DNA of 64,000 nucleotides from R-RK-3 sp031399085 (lineage in GTDB: Bacteria; Pseudomonadota; Alphaproteobacteria; Rhizobiales; Rhodomicrobiaceae): assembly GCA_031399085.1 (NCBI GenBank), contig JANNOQ010000007.1, forward strand, positions 1 through 64,000, in the 5' to 3' direction. Positions within the stretch are counted from its first letter, which is position 1. Each line of letters opens with the position of its first letter. Shown here one piece after another: positions 60,571 through 64,000 of this stretch. The notes under the pieces were generated by a model. It was not told where the DNA came from. It made no database searches and saw only the letters and a program-made list of their open reading frames with translations. A program made the translations under genes and the position numbers.

Positions 60571-62220
60571 ATGTACGGCTTGATGATGAATGTTCCGCTG
60601 ACGATTTCGTCCGTGCTGGAACACGCCGAAACGTTCAACCGCGATGGGCAAATCGTCAGCCGCAAGCCCGAAGGCGGCATCCATCGCTACACCTATCGCG
60701 ATGCCGCAAAGCGCAGCCGCAAACTCGCCCGCGCGCTGCAAGGGCTAGGCGTCAACTTTCAGGACCGCGTCGCGACGCTGGCCTGGAACACCCATCGCCA
60801 TTATGAGCTCTATTACGCTGTCTCGGGCAGCGGGGCCATCATTCACACGATCAATCCGCGCCTCTTCCCCGATCAGATCGTCTATATCGTCAACCACGCC
60901 GAAGATGTCCTGCTCTTCGTCGACATCACCTTCCTGCCGCTGATCGAAAAGATATTCCCAAAGCTGACGACGATTCAGCATGTCGTCGTCATGGTTGGGA
61001 AGGAACACATGCCCGAATCGTCCCTGCCGCTCCTCTGCTATGAGGAGCTGGTGGAGGGCCAGAGCGACGATTTCGAATGGCCGCAAATCGACGAAAATCT
61101 CGCCGCCTCGATCTGCTACACCTCCGGCACCACCGGCAATCCCAAGGGCGTGCTCTACAGCCACCGTTCGACCGTGCTGCACGCGATGGCGGTCTGCAGC
61201 GCCGACATTCTCAGCCTTTCGAGCCGCACCTCGGTGCTGCCGGTCGTGCCGATGTTCCACGTCAACGCCTGGGGCATCCCCTATGCCGGGACGATGGCCG
61301 GGTCCAAGCTTGTGCTTCCGGGCGGCGGGCTGGACGGCAAATCCATCTATGAGCTGGTCGATCAGGAAAAGGTCGATCTGATGCTCGGCGTTCCGACGGT
61401 TTGGCTGAACCTGCTGCAATATTGCGAGCGCGAGGGGCTGAAACTGGATTCGGTCGACCGGCTGGTGATCGGCGGTTCGGCCGTGCCGCGTTCGATGGTC
61501 AAGGCATTCCAGGAAAAACACGACGCCTTCGTCATTCAGGGCTGGGGCATGACGGAAATGTCGCCGGTCGGTTCGACCAATTCGCCGAGCCGCTTCACCG
61601 ACAGCCTGCCGCTTGAGGAGCGTTACGATCTCCAGGTCAAGGCCGGCCGCGCGCTTTACGGCGTGCAGATGCGCATCGCCGGACAGGATGGCGAGACCTT
61701 GCCCAATGACGGCAAGAGCGTGGGCCGGCTGCTCGTCCGAGGCCCGTGGATTGCCAGCGCCTATTATAAAGAGCCGGAGAATTCTGCCTGGCGCGACGGC
61801 TGGTTCGACACCGGCGACGTAGCGACCATCGACGAGCAGGGCTTTCTCACCATCGTCGACCGCGCCAAGGACATCATCAAATCCGGCGGCGAGTGGATCA
61901 GCTCGGTCGATGTCGAAAATGTCGCCATGAGCCATCCGGCCATCGCCGAATGCGCGGTCGTCGGCCTGCCGCATCCGCAATGGGCGGAGCGTCCGCTGCT
62001 GATCGTGGTGCTGAAGGACGGCGCGGCGGCGAGCAAGCAGGATGTTCTCAACTTCCTCTCCGACAAGGTCGCCAAATGGTGGCTGCCGGACGATGTGATT
62101 TTCGCCAAGGAGCTGCCGCATACCGCGACCGGCAAGGTGTTGAAGCGGCAGTTGCGGCTCGATCATTACGAATTGTATCAGACGGCGGACGGAGCGGCGG
62201 GTCAAACGGCGGCGGGTTAG
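60571..62220 (+). CDS. Acyl-CoA ligase (AMP-dependent; FadD/DmdB-like)
   Basis: The 549-residue product has the ANL superfamily motifs: A3 'SICYTSGTTGNPKGVLYSHR', A5 'GWGMTEMSPVGS', A7 'WFDTGDVATIDEQGF', A8 'VDRAKDIIKSGGEWISS' and the C-terminal lysine in 'TATGKVLKRQLRL'. The N-terminus (MYGLMMNVPLTISSVLEHAE) and the 'LAWNTHRHYELYYAVSGSGA' block are typical of the group that contains 3-methylthiopropionyl-CoA ligase DmdB and medium/long-chain acyl-CoA ligases. It forms an acyl-adenylate, then the CoA thioester. The ATG at 60571 has a GGAGGAGG site; the frame is open upstream without one. Acid specificity is unknown. Confidence 0.92.
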   Translation: MYGLMMNVPLTISSVLEHAETFNRDGQIVSRKPEGGIHRYTYRDAAKRSRKLARALQGLGVNFQDRVATLAWNTHRHYELYYAVSGSGAIIHTINPRLFPDQIVYIVNHAEDVLLFVDITFLPLIEKIFPKLTTIQHVVVMVGKEHMPESSLPLLCYEELVEGQSDDFEWPQIDENLAASICYTSGTTGNPKGVLYSHRSTVLHAMAVCSADILSLSSRTSVLPVVPMFHVNAWGIPYAGTMAGSKLVLPGGGLDGKSIYELVDQEKVDLMLGVPTVWLNLLQYCEREGLKLDSVDRLVIGGSAVPRSMVKAFQEKHDAFVIQGWGMTEMSPVGSTNSPSRFTDSLPLEERYDLQVKAGRALYGVQMRIAGQDGETLPNDGKSVGRLLVRGPWIASAYYKEPENSAWRDGWFDTGDVATIDEQGFLTIVDRAKDIIKSGGEWISSVDVENVAMSHPAIAECAVVGLPHPQWAERPLLIVVLKDGAAASKQDVLNFLSDKVAKWWLPDDVIFAKELPHTATGKVLKRQLRLDHYELYQTADGAAGQTAAG

Positions 62221-62316
62221 AGCACGCTCCGGAAAAGTGGACGCCGGTTTTCCCGAAAAATCGTGCGAAAACATATGACGCTAGAGCGTGATCGGCTCAA
62301 TCTGAAGCGATCATGC
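62218..62316. repeat. Rhizobiales-type interspersed palindromic repeat
   Basis: The block has two known-looking halves: AGAGCACGCTCCGGAAAAGT...GGTTTTCCCGAAAAATCGTGC and CTAGAGCGTGATCGGCTCAA...GAAGCGATCATGC, each with inverted ends. I recognise this as the common dispersed repeat of rhizobial genomes ('gagcatgctccggaaaagtgg...'). It lies just after the ligase gene. Confidence 0.7.
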
Positions 62317-62360
62317 CGTAGGCTTAGCGGAGCCGGTGTAAAGATGCCGAACGGAACGCG

Positions 62361-62882
62361 ATGCGCATAGAAATTCGGCTCGCAGACGAGGCATCGGCTG
62401 AGGTTTCTGCGCTTGTGACCTCGGTCTGGACCCCTGAACCGGTGGCAAGGTCGGCATGGCGCGACATTATCACCGGCACGCCTGAACGGCGCATTCTGGT
62501 CTGGGACGAGCAGGGGCGGCTGGCCTCTCATATCGCCCTGTTTTCGCGAGACGCTTTATTGAACGGCCGTTCGGTAAGAGTGGCCGGCGTGGGCGGGGTT
62601 TGCACGCGCCCCGATTGCCATAAGCAAGGGCTCGGCCGTACCGCAATGGCGCGCGCGGCAGACTATTTCGCCACCTAAACAGCCGCCGATTTCGCCTTGC
62701 TCTTCTGCGCGCCGCCCGTCTACCGCTTTTATGAGAGGTGCGGCTGGCGGCAATATTCCGGGGATGTCGTCGTGGATCAGGCCGGACGGCGCGTAAGCTT
62801 CACCATTAGCGCGCCTTTTGTGCTGGATCTGAAGCTTGTTCCAGAGGCCGGGCTCCTCGATTTGCGTGGCCCACCCTGGTAA
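62361..62882 (+). pseudogene. GNAT acetyltransferase interrupted by one in-frame stop
   Basis: Codons 1-105 (MRIEIRLADEASAEVSALVT to ARAADYFAT) cover the first strands and motif A (VGGVCTRPDCHKQGLGRTAM). A TAA stands at 62676-62678, and the same frame continues past it with 'TAADFALLFCAPPVYRFYER' and 'CGWRQYSGDVVVDQAGRRVS', the expected motif B and last strand of a GNAT fold, to the stop at 62880-62882. The two halves together would make a normal acetyltransferase of about 173 residues. The single nonsense codon, with no frameshift, points to a recent loss or to a base error. Confidence 0.75.
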
Positions 62883-63105
62883 TGGCCGCAAACCAAAACT
62901 ATTGTCCAATTCGTGCCAATATCGGACTATTATATAGTTAATGAGCGACCGTCCGATCGGCGCGGCCGCGCGAGCCTGCTGGCCTTGCAGCGGGCAAAAA
63001 AAAGCAATCGCATTTCTAGTTAAGCTTCAAGTCGGCAACGTCTGATATGCGTTGCACGCGCCTGCGAGGGAGGCCGCCGCGCGGGTCGGGACAGCGGGGT
63101 AGAAC

Positions 63106-63450
63106 ATGGCAATATTGATGGCGGGCTTGGCCCCATTGCTTGATGGCGACCACATTTTAGATCTGGCCTTCGCCGTCGCAGGGGGGGCGGGTTTAATCGC
63201 TGGAGCCTTTTATAGGGTCGCCGCGGTGATTGCGTTGTCGTTTGCGGCGGTGGTCGCGGTCATCGTGATCGGCGCCACCCAGAATTGGCATTTGGGGCGC
63301 ATCGCCATCGACGCATTCAGCCTCCTCGTCGTCGTGCAGCTTGGCTATTTTCTTGGCGTGATTTTCGCCTCGACCCGCGCCAGGCTTTGGGCTGCCGCAA
63401 CAGGCCGAGCGCGGTGGTCCGCGCTGTTCAAGCGGGATATGGCGGGCTAA
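63106..63450 (+). CDS. Small three-span membrane protein of unknown function
   Basis: The 114-residue product has hydrophobic spans near residues 16-35 (ILDLAFAVAGGAGLIAGAFY), 37-55 (VAAVIALSFAAVVAVIVIGA) and 66-86 (IDAFSLLVVVQLGYFLGVIF), then a short basic tail (FASTRARLWAAATGRARWSA). No family is recognised. The AGCGGGGT before the ATG is a usable site. It is convergent with the ABC ATPase gene. Confidence 0.65.
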   Translation: MAILMAGLAPLLDGDHILDLAFAVAGGAGLIAGAFYRVAAVIALSFAAVVAVIVIGATQNWHLGRIAIDAFSLLVVVQLGYFLGVIFASTRARLWAAATGRARWSALFKRDMAG

Positions 63451-63469
63451 TTTACCATCGCGTTCTAAG

Positions 63470-64000
63470 TTAAGGATGCCGGGTCTGGACCGCTGTCCAC
63501 GGTATCTCCAGCGATTGGTTCCCTGCGCTGAGGTGAAGCGTTTCCACATCGAAGACATCGCGCAAGAGACCCGCCGTCAGCGTCTCGCGCGGCGCTCCGA
63601 TGGCCGCGACCTCTCCATCGCGCAAAACCAAAACGCGGTCCGCATGGCGCGTCGCCAGGATCAGATCATGACTCACCGCGATCACCAGCCGCCCGCTTTT
63701 GGCTTGCGCGGAGAGGATGCTCATGACGCCAAGCTGATGCGCCGGGTCGAGTGAGGCGACCGGTTCGTCGGCGAGCAGCAAGGGCGCTCCGACCGCTAGC
63801 GCCCGCGCCAGCATCACCCGCGCACGTTCGCCCCCCGACATTGCGGTGATGGGGCGGTCTGCAAAACCCGTCGCACCGACTGCTTCCAGCGCCTCGTCAA
63901 TCGCCTGACGGTCGGCTTGGCTGAGGCGCGTTAGGCTCGAGGCAAACGGCGCGCGCCCGATCGTCACCACATCCCGAGCGCTGATCGGCCAATGCGCGAC
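63470..64000 (-). CDS. ABC transporter ATP-binding protein, C-terminal part (cut by window edge)
   Basis: The frame is open to the right edge ('VAHWPISARDVVTIGRAPF' follows directly from the edge), so the true start is outside. It contains the Q-loop downstream part, signature 'MSGGERARVMLARALAVGAP', Walker B 'LLLADEPVASLDP', H-loop 'VIAVSHDLILATRHADRV' and the D-loop. The Walker A lies beyond the window. The pattern 'ARDVVTIGR' before the signature is typical of the FecE/HmuV/BtuD group, importers of siderophores, heme or cobalamin; partner permease and binding protein should be in the next sequence. Confidence 0.88.
   Translation of the reverse strand, partial: VAHWPISARDVVTIGRAPFASSLTRLSQADRQAIDEALEAVGATGFADRPITAMSGGERARVMLARALAVGAPLLLADEPVASLDPAHQLGVMSILSAQAKSGRLVIAVSHDLILATRHADRVLVLRDGEVAAIGAPRETLTAGLLRDVFDVETLHLSAGNQSLEIPWTAVQTRHP

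Noticed and set aside
60745..62274. Minus-strand frame of 509 codons
   Set aside because: Antisense of the acyl-CoA ligase with no recognisable motif.

Overview
The window reads as chromosomal DNA of an alphaproteobacterium, most likely in the Hyphomicrobiales (Rhizobiales) or a close relative. Supporting points are the high GC content, the rpmH-rnpA-yidC-engB block, two Omp25-like outer-membrane barrels, an S. meliloti-style arsR-arsC-aquaporin operon, and interspersed palindromic repeats of the kind common in that order (62218-62316, 18304-18467, 52074-52149). I cannot name a genus. About 50 genes, two tRNAs, one complete IS element and one nonsense-broken gene are supported.

Layout. 1-10.3 kb is an accessory stretch: a tyrosine recombinase cut by the left edge, a 1917-residue autotransporter whose passenger is 16 IPT/TIG repeats, an IS1380 remnant, an XRE regulator, an AbrB-PIN toxin-antitoxin pair with a palindromic operator, and a complete IS1182-family element. 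It ends at tRNA-Arg(ACG), whose 3' end faces this stretch. 10.4-18.3 kb is core: a histidine kinase, a flavin disulfide-reductase-like protein and a TVP38 membrane protein in one operon, then rpmH, rnpA, yidC and engB. 18.5-24.6 kb holds an HTTM membrane protein divergent from a DCC thiol oxidoreductase, a RuBisCO-like protein followed by a cupin (the pairing known from the Rhodospirillum rubrum methylthioadenosine-isoprenoid shunt), a cytochrome P450 and a ChaA-type antiporter. 24.6-36.5 kb carries an amidase, two related outer-membrane barrels, a PhzF protein, a Cys-rich repeat protein, a TetR-controlled RND efflux operon and an arsenic operon with a palindromic operator over the arsR start. 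36.6-44.3 kb is mixed metabolism (flavin dehydrogenase, ketopantoate reductase-like, GST, GNAT, thioesterase, GntR) plus tRNA-Pro(TGG).

45-58 kb is a cell-surface theme: a small Gly/Tyr/Asn-rich secreted protein, a CpsD-like protein with a degenerate P-loop next to a polysaccharide-deacetylase-like protein lacking its zinc ligands, then serA, a CYTH protein and glpK, and a minus-strand group of an SxtJ-like membrane protein, a NodU/CmcH carbamoyltransferase, a membrane-anchored SGNH protein and a GT-C type glycosyltransferase. 58-64 kb has an exported NlpC/P60-like protein, a class III adenylate cyclase, an acyl-CoA ligase, a GNAT gene broken by one in-frame stop, and an ABC-transporter ATPase that runs off the right edge.

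The observations most worth following are the RuBisCO-like/cupin pair beside HTTM-DCC and P450; the paired degenerate CpsD and deacetylase; the carbamoyltransferase/SxtJ/SGNH/GT group; and the ABC-ABC-ABC-ABC higher-order repeat of the autotransporter passenger. All calls come from reading the sequence; no database search was run.
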